Position numbers and translations under genes: made by a program. From contig JABFRB010000045.1 in assembly GCA_013141385.1 (NCBI GenBank), positions 23,560-87,559 of the forward strand: a DNA stretch of 64,000 nucleotides, written 5' to 3'. How positions within the stretch are numbered: the stretch's first letter is position 1; each line of letters begins with the position of its first letter. Below the pieces are notes generated by a model that had not been told where the DNA came from, made no database searches, and saw only the letters and a program-made list of their open reading frames with translations. This stretch comes from Bacteroidales bacterium (GTDB lineage: Bacteria; Bacteroidota; Bacteroidia; Bacteroidales; Tenuifilaceae). Positions 51,822 to 62,355 of this stretch are shown one piece after another.

Positions 51822-53624
51822 ATGAAACACCTAACAAAGTACAGTTGGGGAATGATACTATTATTATTCATTTCTCTATTTTCAGCCTGTAAAGAGGATA
51901 ATACTGAACCCGAGGTTATTTCGAGTTTCACTTATCAGGTTGATGCTGGCAACTATAAATTAGTTGCCTTCACGAGCGCAGCTCAAAATTTCAAAACTCT
52001 TTCGTGGGATTTCGGCGACGCATCTGCATTATCAACGGAGACAAACCCTTCCCACACTTATGCTGCAACAGGTACATATACTGTAAAACTAACTGCTACT
52101 TCACCTAAGGGTGCTACTGATGTGTATCAAGATGATATAGTTATTACAGACCCAAATGCAGAGCTTACCAAATTGGTCGGTGACGTTTCCAAAACGTGGA
52201 AATTGCTACGCGTAACTACTGGTGGTCGCTACCCTCTTGAAGTTGGTCCTTGGGATCATTCAACTATTTGGTGGGCAATGGGTAAGGGTAATGATGAACT
52301 CTCAAAACGACCATGTTTGTTGAATGATGAATGGACTTTTACTCGCAGTGGGTTAACATTACAATATGATCCTAAAGGCGATTACTGGGCAGAAGCTGGA
52401 ATATATGCTAATCCTGGCAACGTTTGCGCAGCTACATCGTCAATGGTTGGAAAATATGGCGAAGATCTTTCAGCTTGGGGTGGCGGTACCTTTACTTTTG
52501 TGCTTACTCCTGGATCTCCAGAAACTCTTAAGGCTGTTGGAAAGGGTGCTTTTGTTGGTTTCTGTAAGTTGGGTAATGGTGCTGAAGTTTCAAACGGCAC
52601 TTCTGTTGCAAACCCATTAGTTATACCTACATCGGTAACTTACAATGTTGTTAAACTGACTGATGGTGCTGTTGATACTCTAATTATTGAAGGTCAATAT
52701 AAATGGGATGCTGGCGATGGTGGATACTGGAGATTTGTTCTGGTTCACTATGACAATTCTGCAGATGAACCTGCAATCCCTGGACCAAAACCAACCACAG
52801 GGTTCACATATACAATGAATGGACTTACTGTTACTTGTACAAATACAACAACTGATGGAGTTACTTATCTCTGGGATTTTGGCGATGGTGGAACTTCAAC
52901 AGAACAAAGCCCAATACATACTTATTTAGCAGGTGGTCCATATACTATTAAGTTAATTGCTACAAATCCTAATGGTAGCACTAATGCTCAAAAGAGCGCA
53001 TTTGTAACTGCAGATGTTCTAACTGATGCCTTGTTACAAGGTGGTGCTTGGAAGGTTCTTGCTGAAGAAATGAGCATTTTTGTGGGTCCGGGCTTAGGAG
53101 ATGGTTCTTGGTGGGCTGTTCCAAAGAGTTACATGGTTAGTGGAACTGGAACCGATAACTGGACATGTATAACTGATGATGAGTTTAAATTCAGTGTAGG
53201 TGGCGTGTATACCTATGATACCAAAGGTAGTACCCGTAACGATGGCTATTTTGGTGGTACTAATGGTTGTATTGATGACGCAGGTATTGCTGCCAGCGGA
53301 AATGGTGCTGCATTTGGTTCTGCAAGCCATACTTACGCATTTACTCCAGCTGCTGGTAATGCTAAAGCAATTATTACTCTTACCAATGGTGCTGGAAAAG
53401 CTGCATTTCTTGGCTTCTATAAAGGATACAACGGTGTTGCAAGTGGTGTAAAAGGTGGAGAAAACTCAGATAAAACTGTCGCTCCTAATTTTGGTTCAGC
53501 AACTAATACCTATTCAGTAATGGGTTATGCTCATACAACTGCTAAAGATTATTTATTTGTATCAGTAGATGTATCAGCAGCTCACGATGGTGGTTCTGCT
53601 TGGTCGATTATTCTTGTAAGGTAA
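51822..53624 (+). CDS. PKD-domain lipoprotein with internal duplication (candidate glycan-binding protein)
   Basis: 600-residue lipoprotein (signal MILLLFISLFSACK, Cys near 19). Two copies of one module: a PKD domain (VSSFTYQ, WDFGDASALSTETNPSHTYAATGTYTVKL near 30-115; TGFTYTMNG, WDFGDGGTSTEQSPIHTYLAGGPYTIKL near 320-400), then a ~190-residue domain (KTWKLLRVTTGG, CLLNDEWTFTRSGLTLQYDPKGDY; and WKVLAEEMSIFVGP, ITDDEFKFSVGGVYTYDTKGS). Exported, no enzyme motif. Between GH30 and susC in a glucan locus, so a surface glycan-binding protein is likely. The frame is open upstream into the GH30 gene, but the lipoprotein ATG at 51822 is preferred. Confidence 0.82.
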   Translation: MKHLTKYSWGMILLLFISLFSACKEDNTEPEVISSFTYQVDAGNYKLVAFTSAAQNFKTLSWDFGDASALSTETNPSHTYAATGTYTVKLTATSPKGATDVYQDDIVITDPNAELTKLVGDVSKTWKLLRVTTGGRYPLEVGPWDHSTIWWAMGKGNDELSKRPCLLNDEWTFTRSGLTLQYDPKGDYWAEAGIYANPGNVCAATSSMVGKYGEDLSAWGGGTFTFVLTPGSPETLKAVGKGAFVGFCKLGNGAEVSNGTSVANPLVIPTSVTYNVVKLTDGAVDTLIIEGQYKWDAGDGGYWRFVLVHYDNSADEPAIPGPKPTTGFTYTMNGLTVTCTNTTTDGVTYLWDFGDGGTSTEQSPIHTYLAGGPYTIKLIATNPNGSTNAQKSAFVTADVLTDALLQGGAWKVLAEEMSIFVGPGLGDGSWWAVPKSYMVSGTGTDNWTCITDDEFKFSVGGVYTYDTKGSTRNDGYFGGTNGCIDDAGIAASGNGAAFGSASHTYAFTPAAGNAKAIITLTNGAGKAAFLGFYKGYNGVASGVKGGENSDKTVAPNFGSATNTYSVMGYAHTTAKDYLFVSVDVSAAHDGGSAWSIILVR

Positions 53625-53929
53625 TACGTTTTAGGTTGTTTTTATTTATTGAAATCAAGAGTGAGCGGGATGCTGCCTCGCTCTTGATTTCTTAGTTTGA
53701 GAACTTGTTTACAATAGTTTTAGTTCATTTAATCCAGTAAACATATTAGATGTGTTTACTTTTAAAGATGCTGTAACATTAAACCTTGAACACCTCTGAA
53801 AAATAGAATTCAGGTAATAAGATTGATTTAAAGAAGTTAGAATTTTTTAAAAAACTTCATTAGGTTTATCTTATTACATGATGATAACCGGGGAGTTAAA
53901 AATATCTTACAAACCTAAATAACCTTGCC
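53625..53929. promoter_or_regulatory. Gap before susC with hairpin
   Basis: 305 bp. A 15-bp hairpin at 53651-53691 (GAAATCAAGAGTGAG pairing with CTCGCTCTTGATTTC, one G-T wobble) lies 26 bp after the PKD gene, without a strong T-run. Probable RNA-processing or partial-termination site. The rest is AT-rich; no TAnnTTTG box found. Confidence 0.5.
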
Positions 53930-56848
53930 ATGAATCGATTATTAACACTACTCGTTTTTATTTCACTTTCATTATCCATAGTAGCTCAAAATAGAATTAT
54001 TACTGGTAAAGTCCTCGATTCCAAGGGAAATAGTTTACCATATGTTACTGTTCAACTTGTGGGAACTACAAAAGGATCGGTAACTGATATAAATGGATTA
54101 TACCAAATAGCCGCAGATGATGGAGTGCTCAAATTCAGCTTTATAGGATATTTATCGCAGGAAGTGAAAATAACCACTCAAAATACTATTGATGTGGTAT
54201 TAGTTGAAGATACTAAAACCCTTGATGAGATAGTTGTTGTGGGTTATGGTACTCAACGAAAAAAGGATTTAACAACTGCCGTAGCAATTGTTGGTGAAAA
54301 AGAATTCAAAGATAGGCCCATTGTTTCAGCTACGCAAGCACTGCAGGGAAAAGCTGCTGGTGTTCAGGTTACTTCACCCTCGGGTAAACCTGGTGAGGGA
54401 TTATCGGTAAGAGTTCGTGGAGCTACATCAGTATTAGCAGGTAACGAACCTCTTTACGTTGTTGATGGTGTGCCTACAACTGATATAAAAGGACTAAGCC
54501 CTTCAGATATTTCTTCTATGAGCGTTTTAAAAGATGCATCCTCTGCTGCTATATACGGAGCAAGAGCTGCTAATGGAGTTGTTCTGATTACTACAAAAAG
54601 AGGTAGTAATAATGCTCCAGTAGTTAGTTATAGTTCCTACATTGGCGTATCAAAGCTTCGTAAAACAATCGATGTACTTACCACAAAACAGTATAGAACA
54701 TTGATGAATGAAATTGGACTTAGTGTTGATCCATCTGCAACAGGATATACTAATTGGGCTGATCAGACATTTGGAATGGGTCATACCCAATCCCATCAAT
54801 TTTCTGCTTCAGGAGGTTCGGAAAAGTCGAAATACTTTTTTTCGATAGGCTATCTCAATGATCAGGGTATAGTAAAACCTGCCCAAATTGATAGATATAC
54901 AGTAAGATTAAATCTAGATAACGAATTAAAACCTTGGTTAAAAGTTGGAACCAGTATCAATGTGTTGAATATTAATACTAAGAATACACCCGATAATGCA
55001 AGTTCAGGAAGAGGTGGTGTGATTATGAGCGCACTTAATACACCCCCATTTCTGAGTATTTACAAAAAAGATGGAAGTGGTTGGTTTGATCCTAATCCGT
55101 TTCAACCATCATGGGAAAATCCAGTAGCCTATATGGAAGGACCTGATCAATTAGCAATAGATAAACAACTGTTTGGAAACCTAAATATTGAAACCAGACT
55201 AGCAAAGGATCTATTCTTTAAATCTAGGGCTGGTGTTGATATCAGCAACCATCAGTGGGATTACTATCTAGACCCGTTCCGTACTAATTATGGTCGTCAG
55301 CAAAATGGAATTGGACAATCCGATAAATCCAACAGTAGTACTTTGTTATGGGAAAACACTCTTGATTATTCATACTCAATTGGTGAACATAAATTTTCTG
55401 GTCTTATTGGAAGTAGTATTCAGAAATATAAATACAATGATTCATACCTTACTGGCAATGACTTCCCTTCGGATGTATCTGTTAGAACCTTAAATGCTGC
55501 AAATACCATTTCAGGTAATACTGATATTCAGGCCTGGGCATTGGCATCATTTTTTGGACGAGCAACCTATAATTATAACAGTAAGTACTATCTCACTATG
55601 AGTATAAGGCGCGATGGATCTTCGAAGTTGGCTCATCACTGGGGAACTATGCCTTCGTTTTCGTTAGGTTGGCGCATTTCGTCCGAAGAGTTTATGAAGA
55701 ACCTTTCAATCATTAATGATTTAAAAATACGTGCAGGTTGGGGTAAAAATGGAAATCAGGAGGGAATACCAAACTATGCGCGTTACGGTTTGGTAACATA
55801 TTCTCGCGTTACCCCTACAAACCCTCTCTCGGGACCATCTTCATCGCAGACCACTTATGGGAATCCTAATTTAAAATGGGAAACAACAGCTCAATCAAAT
55901 ATAGGTTTTGATTTATCAATGTTCAAATCCAGAATTACTTTAAACTTTGATGCATATCACAAAAAAACAAATGATGTATTGCTCAATGTTCAGTTACCAA
56001 GCACTTTACCCATAACTACAATACAAACTAATGCTGGGAAGATTGAAAACAAAGGGATTGAGTTTAATCTTAGTACGGTAAATATTGACAAAAAAATTAA
56101 ATGGAACACCAATTTTAATATTTCCTTTAACCGTAACAAGGTAATAGCCATTGAGTATACTCGTGTATATTATTTCGCAAAGATTTACAGTAATAACTCA
56201 GAAGTTTCCATTGTCAAAGCAGGTTTACCTCTTGGCTCATTTTTTGGATATGTTTCTGAAGGAGTCGATCCCCAAACAGGTAATCTAAAGTTTAAGGATA
56301 TTAATATTAACGGCTATATCGATCCTGGGGATAGAACTGTTATTGGAAACGCACAACCCAAATTCACGTACGGGTTAACTAACAATATTTCATACGGTCG
56401 TTTTGACCTGAACATCTTCTTTCAGGGAAGTTATGGCAATGATATTTACAATGCAACTCGTATCGATCTGGAAGGAATGTTTGATAGTAAAAACCAATCC
56501 ACTGCAGTTTTAAAACGATGGACTACGGTAGGTCAAATCACTGATGTTCCTCGTTCAAAGAATATGGATAATGTTCGAAACTCTACCCGTTTTGTAGAAG
56601 ATGGTTCATACCTAAGACTTAAATCTTTAACTCTTTCATACAAGGCAATAGATAATAATCCCAAGATTAAAGCGATTAAAAGTCTTTCAGTTTATGTAAC
56701 AGGACAGAACCTGCTCACCATCACCAAGTATAGCGGATTTGATCCCGAAGTAAATGCCTATGGCAGTAGCGCTGTTGAATTGGGTATAGATTATGGCACT
56801 TACCCTCAGGCACGATCAGTGATATTTGGCTTAAATGTTGAATTCTAA
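53930..56848 (+). CDS. SusC-like TonB-dependent receptor
   Basis: 972-residue outer-membrane transporter with signal peptide (about 1-22). Then a carboxypeptidase-regulatory-like domain (ITGKVLDSKGNSLPYVTVQLVG, near 24-100), a plug (LDEIVVVGYGTQRKKDLTTAV, VLKDASSAAIYGARAANGVVLITTK, near 105-225) and a 22-strand barrel ending GLNVEF. It imports oligosaccharides across the outer membrane with SusD as lid, powered by TonB. Pair with the next gene is tight (12 bp). Confidence 0.96.
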   Translation: MNRLLTLLVFISLSLSIVAQNRIITGKVLDSKGNSLPYVTVQLVGTTKGSVTDINGLYQIAADDGVLKFSFIGYLSQEVKITTQNTIDVVLVEDTKTLDEIVVVGYGTQRKKDLTTAVAIVGEKEFKDRPIVSATQALQGKAAGVQVTSPSGKPGEGLSVRVRGATSVLAGNEPLYVVDGVPTTDIKGLSPSDISSMSVLKDASSAAIYGARAANGVVLITTKRGSNNAPVVSYSSYIGVSKLRKTIDVLTTKQYRTLMNEIGLSVDPSATGYTNWADQTFGMGHTQSHQFSASGGSEKSKYFFSIGYLNDQGIVKPAQIDRYTVRLNLDNELKPWLKVGTSINVLNINTKNTPDNASSGRGGVIMSALNTPPFLSIYKKDGSGWFDPNPFQPSWENPVAYMEGPDQLAIDKQLFGNLNIETRLAKDLFFKSRAGVDISNHQWDYYLDPFRTNYGRQQNGIGQSDKSNSSTLLWENTLDYSYSIGEHKFSGLIGSSIQKYKYNDSYLTGNDFPSDVSVRTLNAANTISGNTDIQAWALASFFGRATYNYNSKYYLTMSIRRDGSSKLAHHWGTMPSFSLGWRISSEEFMKNLSIINDLKIRAGWGKNGNQEGIPNYARYGLVTYSRVTPTNPLSGPSSSQTTYGNPNLKWETTAQSNIGFDLSMFKSRITLNFDAYHKKTNDVLLNVQLPSTLPITTIQTNAGKIENKGIEFNLSTVNIDKKIKWNTNFNISFNRNKVIAIEYTRVYYFAKIYSNNSEVSIVKAGLPLGSFFGYVSEGVDPQTGNLKFKDININGYIDPGDRTVIGNAQPKFTYGLTNNISYGRFDLNIFFQGSYGNDIYNATRIDLEGMFDSKNQSTAVLKRWTTVGQITDVPRSKNMDNVRNSTRFVEDGSYLRLKSLTLSYKAIDNNPKIKAIKSLSVYVTGQNLLTITKYSGFDPEVNAYGSSAVELGIDYGTYPQARSVIFGLNVEF

Positions 56849-56860
56849 AAAACTACAGAG

Positions 56861-58315
56861 ATGAAAAATATATTTGTAATATTGTTTTCGGCGCTCCTTA
56901 CCTTAACGTTTACTTCTTGTGAAGAGTTTCTTGACGAACAGCCAGTTTCAAATGGTATAGCAGTTGAAAATACTAGTTCAGATTCTGTATTGTACAAATC
57001 AGCAAGTGAAGCCGAAGCTGCACTAGCAGGTGTTTATGGTGATTTCAGAAACGAGTACTTTGAACTCGATTGCTTTGTAAACGGTGATGCCCAATCAGAT
57101 GATACTTATGCTGGAGCCGATAATCCTGCTAACTTTCAGATTGATGACTATGGTGTTGATGCAACAAACTCTAACGTAGGTCGCGATTGGAGATATTTAT
57201 ATTCAACAATCGGAAAAGCTAATTTGCTTATTGACAATGTAAATTTTGTTGCCGACCCATTACTTACCTCAGACCGTAAAAACCAGATCATTGCTGAAGC
57301 ATCATTCATCAGGGCTTTTATGTATTTTCAAATGGTACAACTTTGGGGAGATGTTCCACTTGTACTCACATCAGTCAGAACTTTCAATCTTGACATTCTG
57401 CCTTTACTTTTTCCACCTAGAGCAACTAAGGCTGATGTTTATGCCCAGATAATAAAAGATCTAGAAACGGCATTGGCAGATGTGCCAGTTTCTGCTACCA
57501 ACAAAAATTACATCACTAAGGGTGCTGTTAATGCAATGTTGGCTAAGGTTTATGCAACCATTGAACCCCACGATTGGAATAAGGTGTTACAGTACTGCAA
57601 TGATGTTATTGCTGGGCCTTATCTACTTTTACCTCAATACGATCAGCTGTGGGATAATACCCATGAGAATTCCTCCGAATCCATTTTTGAAATCAACTAC
57701 GAAGGAACAAACTCAAGTGGTAACTGGGGTGCAAGCATGTTTCGAGGACTGGACTGGAAGAAATTCAACATACCTTCAAACGACCTTGTAGCAGCTTTTG
57801 ATGAGGAGAATGATGTAATAAGAAAGGCTTCATCTATTGTTTTTCTGAATGTTTCAGGAAAATGGTCTGATACCCATTGGCCTCAAACCAACTATCCATT
57901 TATTAACAAGTATCGTATCTTCACTTCACCTAGTCCACAAAACTACATTTTCATCCGTTTGGCTGATATTTTGCTATTGAAGGCCGAAGCAGAAAATGAA
58001 CTTGGTAATACTTCTGCTGCCGCAGATCTGGTTAATCAGATAAGGAAACGTGTCAATTTGCCAAATACAACAGCAAACACCCAAGCGGCAATGCGCTTGG
58101 CAATTGAAAAGGAGCGAAGGCTTGAACTAGCATTCGAAGGACATCGTTGGTTTGACCTTAAACGAACTGGAAGGGCGATTGATGTAATAAATGGAGTAAC
58201 CAATTTTGGTGGAGTTGTACAGAACTATGCACTTACCCAGAACAGGTTATTGTGGCCAGTGCCGCAATCGGAAATGGATAAGAATTCAAAACTCACGCAA
58301 AACCCCGGGTACTAA
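56861..58315 (+). CDS. SusD-like glycan-binding lipoprotein
   Basis: 484-residue surface lipoprotein (MKNIFVILFSALLTLTFTSCEEFLDEQ, Cys at ~20) with the SusD/RagB fold: TPR-like helices (SASEAEAALAGVYGDFRN, IIAEASFIRAFMYFQMVQLWGDVPL) and the C-terminal blocks FIRLADILLLKAEAENELG, RKRVNLPNT and LEKERRLELAFEGHRWFDLKRTG-like ERRLELAFEGHRWFDLKR. Lid for the preceding SusC. A terminator-like hairpin follows 15 bp after the stop. Confidence 0.96.
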   Translation: MKNIFVILFSALLTLTFTSCEEFLDEQPVSNGIAVENTSSDSVLYKSASEAEAALAGVYGDFRNEYFELDCFVNGDAQSDDTYAGADNPANFQIDDYGVDATNSNVGRDWRYLYSTIGKANLLIDNVNFVADPLLTSDRKNQIIAEASFIRAFMYFQMVQLWGDVPLVLTSVRTFNLDILPLLFPPRATKADVYAQIIKDLETALADVPVSATNKNYITKGAVNAMLAKVYATIEPHDWNKVLQYCNDVIAGPYLLLPQYDQLWDNTHENSSESIFEINYEGTNSSGNWGASMFRGLDWKKFNIPSNDLVAAFDEENDVIRKASSIVFLNVSGKWSDTHWPQTNYPFINKYRIFTSPSPQNYIFIRLADILLLKAEAENELGNTSAAADLVNQIRKRVNLPNTTANTQAAMRLAIEKERRLELAFEGHRWFDLKRTGRAIDVINGVTNFGGVVQNYALTQNRLLWPVPQSEMDKNSKLTQNPGY

Positions 58316-58329
58316 TTAAGAATATTCAA

Positions 58330-58390
58330 AAAGGATGTTGCAATAAGTGAGTACAAATGTACCTAAATGGCTATTGTAACATCCTTTTTT
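58330..58390 (+). terminator. Terminator-like hairpin between susD and GH3
   Basis: 16-bp stem with one G-U pair (AAAGGATGTTGCAATA with TATTGTAACATCCTTT), 26-nt loop, then T-run. It may reduce read-through from susCD into the GH3-GH16-GH30 genes. Confidence 0.7.
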
Positions 58391-58461
58391 TGCACATCCG
58401 AATGCATATCCACCTTTATGCCAAAGCAATACTATGAACTATAATTTCAAATAAAAAGAAG

Positions 58462-61023
58462 ATGAAAAAGATATCGGAAGTTTTAAACCGCAATATATAT
58501 GTTTTGCAAAAAAAATATTTGACACTACTATTAATTTTATTTTTCTTGGTTTTGCTTCAGGCATGTAAGAATTCACAACTTTACAAAGATCCAAAAATTA
58601 AGATTGAAGATAGGATTGAGAACCTAATCAGCCAAATGACTCTTGATGAGAAATTGGAACAATTGGCTGGAATCGGTGGAAACTATTTCGATACCAAAGA
58701 AAATGAAAGACTTGGAATACCAGCATTTAGAATGACCGATGGACCACATGGTGTACGATGGTTGAGGGCTACATCATTTCCTTGTGGAGTTGCCATTGCA
58801 GCTACATGGGATACTGCTTTGGTTGCAAAATATGCTGGAGCATTAGCGGTTGAGACAAAAGCAAGAGGTCGTAACTATTTGCTTGGGCCATGTGTAAATA
58901 TTCACCGTTTGGCAATTGGAGGAAGAAATTTTGAAAGTTATGGCGAAGACCCTTGGCTTACTTCACGCTTAGCAGTTAGCTACGTTAAAGCACTTCAATA
59001 CAATCATGTAATTCCCAGTATAAAACATTTTGCGCTTAATAATCAAGAGTGGTATCGTACTGAAGTTAACGTAACTGTTGACGAACGTACCATGCGTGAA
59101 ATATACTTACCCTCATTTGAAGCAGCGGTTAAAGAAGCCGATGTTTGGACTGTAATGTCGGCTTATAACAAGGTAAACGGATGGTGGTGTAGTGAGAACA
59201 AAGAATTACTAACTGATATTCTAAAAAACGATTGGGGATTTAAGGGTTTAGTAGTTTCCGATTGGGTTTCAACCCATTCAACCGAATTTGCCGCAAACAA
59301 CGGGCTAGATATAGAGATGCCAACTGGCGATGTTTTTGCCGCTGATAAACTAAAAAAGTTACTTAATGAAGGAAAAATCAGCGAGAAAACAATCGATGAT
59401 AAGGTTCATCGCATCCTTAGAGTTAAATTTCTTGCCGGACTATTTGATAATACAGTAATACCTGATACCATGGTGTTAACCAGTGACAACCACAAACAAC
59501 TTGCGCTTGAAGTAGCGAAAGAAAGTATTGTACTTCTTAAAAATCAGAATGATCTACTTCCACTCGATTTGAGCAAATTACACAAAATTGCTGTGATAGG
59601 GCCAAATGCTACTGAAATGAACACTGGTGGTGGAAGTTCAAGGGTAAATCCATTTTATGCAGTTTCTCCTCTCCAAGGAATCAAAAATCTAGTGGGAAAA
59701 AATATAGAAATCATGTTTGCTCAGGGCGATGTAATGACATCAACTCCACTTGAACCTATCAATGAATTTTTTTTCAAACCTACCACTGGAATTGGAAATG
59801 GACTTACTGGAGAATATTTCAGCAATAAAGAGTTGTTGGGAGCACCAATATTGACCAGAACTGATAGTAAGTTGAGTTTTATTTGGAATGATAAGGCTCC
59901 TGCACCTAATATGAGTAACGATAATTTTTCTATTCGCTGGACTGGCATATTGACACCTCCGGTTACCAGAAAATATGCATTTTATACTGCTAGTGATGAT
60001 GGGGTAAGATTATTCTTGGATGGTAGAAAAATAATAGATAACTGGAAGGATCATGGAACAACCATTGATACAGCCTATATAAACCTTGAAGCCGGCAAAC
60101 CATACGATATTAAGGTTGAGTACTACGAAAACGCAGGAAGTGAAGCCTTGATTCTGGGATGGGATCTACCTATAGATAGATGCCAAAATAAATTGATAAC
60201 CGAAGCAGTTAAAGCAGCCAAAAGCAGCGATGTAGCCATAATTTTTGCAGGCTCTTCAGAATTCATCGAGAGTGAAGGTTTTGATCGTAAGGATGGTCTA
60301 GCTCTTTCTGGTCAACAAAATGAGTTGATAAAAGCGGTATCAGAAGCAAATTCCAAAACAATAGTTGTATTAAATACTGGCACATCAGTAATAACTAAAT
60401 CGTGGTTAAATAGCGTTCCTGCTTTACTTGAAACTTTCTTTTCTGGTCAAGAAGGAGGAAATGCAATCGCTCAGGTTCTATTTGGAATGCATAATCCATC
60501 TGCTAAACTTCCTTTTTCATTTATCAGTGATTATGATCAGTCACCTGCATTTAAGGGGTATATGGATAAAAAATTTGAATCCTCTTACTCTGAAGGAATC
60601 TTTGTTGGATATCGTTACCTTGAGAAAAATAAAATCACCCCAACATTCCCGTTTGGTTTTGGTTTGTCCTACACCAATTATGAATACTCAGCCTTAAAAG
60701 TAGAGCCTCTTGATAATGGTACATATATAGCAACTTTAAAAGTGAAAAACATCGGAAAAGTTGCAGGAAGCGAAATTGTTCAGCTATATGTTTCTGACAA
60801 ACACAGTAGTGTTCCTCGTCCTGAAAAGGAGTTGAAGGGTTTTGTAAAAGTAGAACTCACACCCGGAGAGGAAAAACAAGTTTCATTCTTACTAAATTCT
60901 CGTTCGTTTGCCTATTACGATATAGTGGATAAAAATTGGAAGGTTGAATCTGGAAAATTCGAATTATTAGTTGGAAGTTCTAGCATAGACATTAGGCAAA
61001 AAGCATTTATTGAGATCAAGTAA
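58462..61023 (+). CDS. GH3 beta-glucosidase with inserted PA14 domain
   Basis: 853-residue lipoprotein (signal to LLQACKN). GH3 N-terminal barrel (DEKLEQLAGIGGNYF, FRMTDGPHGVRW, KHFALNNQEWYRTEVN) with nucleophile Asp267 in LVVSDWVS. Then the alpha/beta sandwich domain, which is interrupted by a PA14 domain (near 435-575; LTGEYFSNKELLGAPIL, YAFYTASDDGVRLFLDGRKI) and resumes with AGSSEFIESEGFDRKDGLAL. FN3-like C-terminal domain last. Releases glucose from the non-reducing end of beta-glucan oligosaccharides; PA14 in GH3 shapes linkage preference. Confidence 0.94.
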   Translation: MKKISEVLNRNIYVLQKKYLTLLLILFFLVLLQACKNSQLYKDPKIKIEDRIENLISQMTLDEKLEQLAGIGGNYFDTKENERLGIPAFRMTDGPHGVRWLRATSFPCGVAIAATWDTALVAKYAGALAVETKARGRNYLLGPCVNIHRLAIGGRNFESYGEDPWLTSRLAVSYVKALQYNHVIPSIKHFALNNQEWYRTEVNVTVDERTMREIYLPSFEAAVKEADVWTVMSAYNKVNGWWCSENKELLTDILKNDWGFKGLVVSDWVSTHSTEFAANNGLDIEMPTGDVFAADKLKKLLNEGKISEKTIDDKVHRILRVKFLAGLFDNTVIPDTMVLTSDNHKQLALEVAKESIVLLKNQNDLLPLDLSKLHKIAVIGPNATEMNTGGGSSRVNPFYAVSPLQGIKNLVGKNIEIMFAQGDVMTSTPLEPINEFFFKPTTGIGNGLTGEYFSNKELLGAPILTRTDSKLSFIWNDKAPAPNMSNDNFSIRWTGILTPPVTRKYAFYTASDDGVRLFLDGRKIIDNWKDHGTTIDTAYINLEAGKPYDIKVEYYENAGSEALILGWDLPIDRCQNKLITEAVKAAKSSDVAIIFAGSSEFIESEGFDRKDGLALSGQQNELIKAVSEANSKTIVVLNTGTSVITKSWLNSVPALLETFFSGQEGGNAIAQVLFGMHNPSAKLPFSFISDYDQSPAFKGYMDKKFESSYSEGIFVGYRYLEKNKITPTFPFGFGLSYTNYEYSALKVEPLDNGTYIATLKVKNIGKVAGSEIVQLYVSDKHSSVPRPEKELKGFVKVELTPGEEKQVSFLLNSRSFAYYDIVDKNWKVESGKFELLVGSSSIDIRQKAFIEIK

Positions 61024-61067
61024 ACCATAGAGTAAGTGCTGAATTCGTTTTTGCATTTTAGAAAACA

Positions 61068-62294
61068 ATGGTTAATAAAAATATTATTCAAGTAAATATG
61101 GTAACGCAAATAAAGAGTATAATATTGCTTTTATTGCTTACACTATTGCAGGCCCCAATAATTTTATCCTGTAAAAAAACCGAGCAACTTAAACCTAAAC
61201 CAGCTATTCCCAATCTTACTCTCAGTAATGCAAGCATAACAGAGGGAAGTAGTGGTTCGAAACAAGTTTCAATAGGTATTCATCTTTCTGAACCTACTAC
61301 GGTTAATGTTAAAGTAGAATGGTCTACACTTGAGGGTACTGCAAAAGCAGGAGAAGATTATGTAACTATACTAAATGGGTCAGTAACCTTTTTACCTGGA
61401 GAAACTTTAAAAACAATAGAATTATCCATTGTTTCAGATGATATTCTTGAATTTAATGAAGAATTCTACTTTCAAATAGATAGTGTTTATAATGGGATAT
61501 CCATAATACGTAAAGGCACTATCACCATTGAAAATGATGATACATATACTCCAGAGAAAGTATCCGATGGTTATATTACACCGAATACATACCCTGGAAT
61601 GACACTTACTTGGAGTGATGAGTTTAATGGTTCTTCGCTTGATCCTGCAAGCTGGACTCATGAAGAGGGAGGTGGTGGTTGGGGTAATACTGAACTTCAA
61701 ACCTATACAAGTTCAAACAATAACTCTTTTGTTAGTAATGGATACCTCACTATACGAGCAATAAAAGATCCAATAACTGGTGTATACACTTCAGCAAGAC
61801 TTAATACTAAATGGAAGAGAGAATTTACTTATGGACGTATCGATATTAGAGCGAAAATGCCAATTGGGAAAGGAATTTGGCCTGCGTTATGGATGTTAGG
61901 TACCAATATATCAACCTTTGGGTGGCCTAATTGTGGTGAAATTGATATAATGGAGTATTTGGGTCATGATGTTGTTACAACATACGGAACAGTGCATTAT
62001 AACGATAATGGACATAAGTATAAGGGTAGTAACTATCAAGTAACTTCTGCTGAGAATTTCCACGATAAATTCCATGTTTTTACCCTTATATGGCAGGAGA
62101 ACATAATGGAATGGTACGTCGATTATCACAAATATTTTACTGCTACTAGTGGTTCTATCAAGTTTGAGGCATTCAATCTTCCACAGTTTTTTATTTTCAA
62201 TGTTGCCGTTGGTGGTACATGGCCGGGAAATCCAGATGCATCCACCACTTTTCCACAGGATATGGTTGTGGATTATGTTAGAGTATTTAACTAA
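61068..62294 (+). CDS. GH16 endo-beta-1,3-glucanase (laminarinase) with Calx-beta domain
   Basis: About 408 residues (or 398 if the ATG at 61098 is used; both fit a lipoprotein signal ending ILSCKK). A Calx-beta domain (near 45-155; ITEGSSGSKQVSIGIHLSEP, TIENDD) is followed by the GH16 lectin-fold catalytic domain (near 175-408). Catalytic motif ExDxxE in NCGEIDIMEYLGHD with Glu291 nucleophile and Glu296 acid/base (numbered from 61068), and WPALWMLGTNISTFGWP before it. Pattern is that of laminarinase-type GH16. Calx-beta probably helps glycan or calcium binding. Confidence 0.92.
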   Translation: MVNKNIIQVNMVTQIKSIILLLLLTLLQAPIILSCKKTEQLKPKPAIPNLTLSNASITEGSSGSKQVSIGIHLSEPTTVNVKVEWSTLEGTAKAGEDYVTILNGSVTFLPGETLKTIELSIVSDDILEFNEEFYFQIDSVYNGISIIRKGTITIENDDTYTPEKVSDGYITPNTYPGMTLTWSDEFNGSSLDPASWTHEEGGGGWGNTELQTYTSSNNNSFVSNGYLTIRAIKDPITGVYTSARLNTKWKREFTYGRIDIRAKMPIGKGIWPALWMLGTNISTFGWPNCGEIDIMEYLGHDVVTTYGTVHYNDNGHKYKGSNYQVTSAENFHDKFHVFTLIWQENIMEWYVDYHKYFTATSGSIKFEAFNLPQFFIFNVAVGGTWPGNPDASTTFPQDMVVDYVRVFN

Positions 62295-62355
62295 ATCAAA
62301 GGATAAATTTTACAGTTCTTAAAATTAAAAGTTTAAAAATCAAATTTAAACCCTC

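Noticed and set aside
53889..53902. Phrase ggggagttaaaaa matching part of the 25-bp island repeat
   Set aside because: Only 13 bp shared and no flanking similarity; could be chance.
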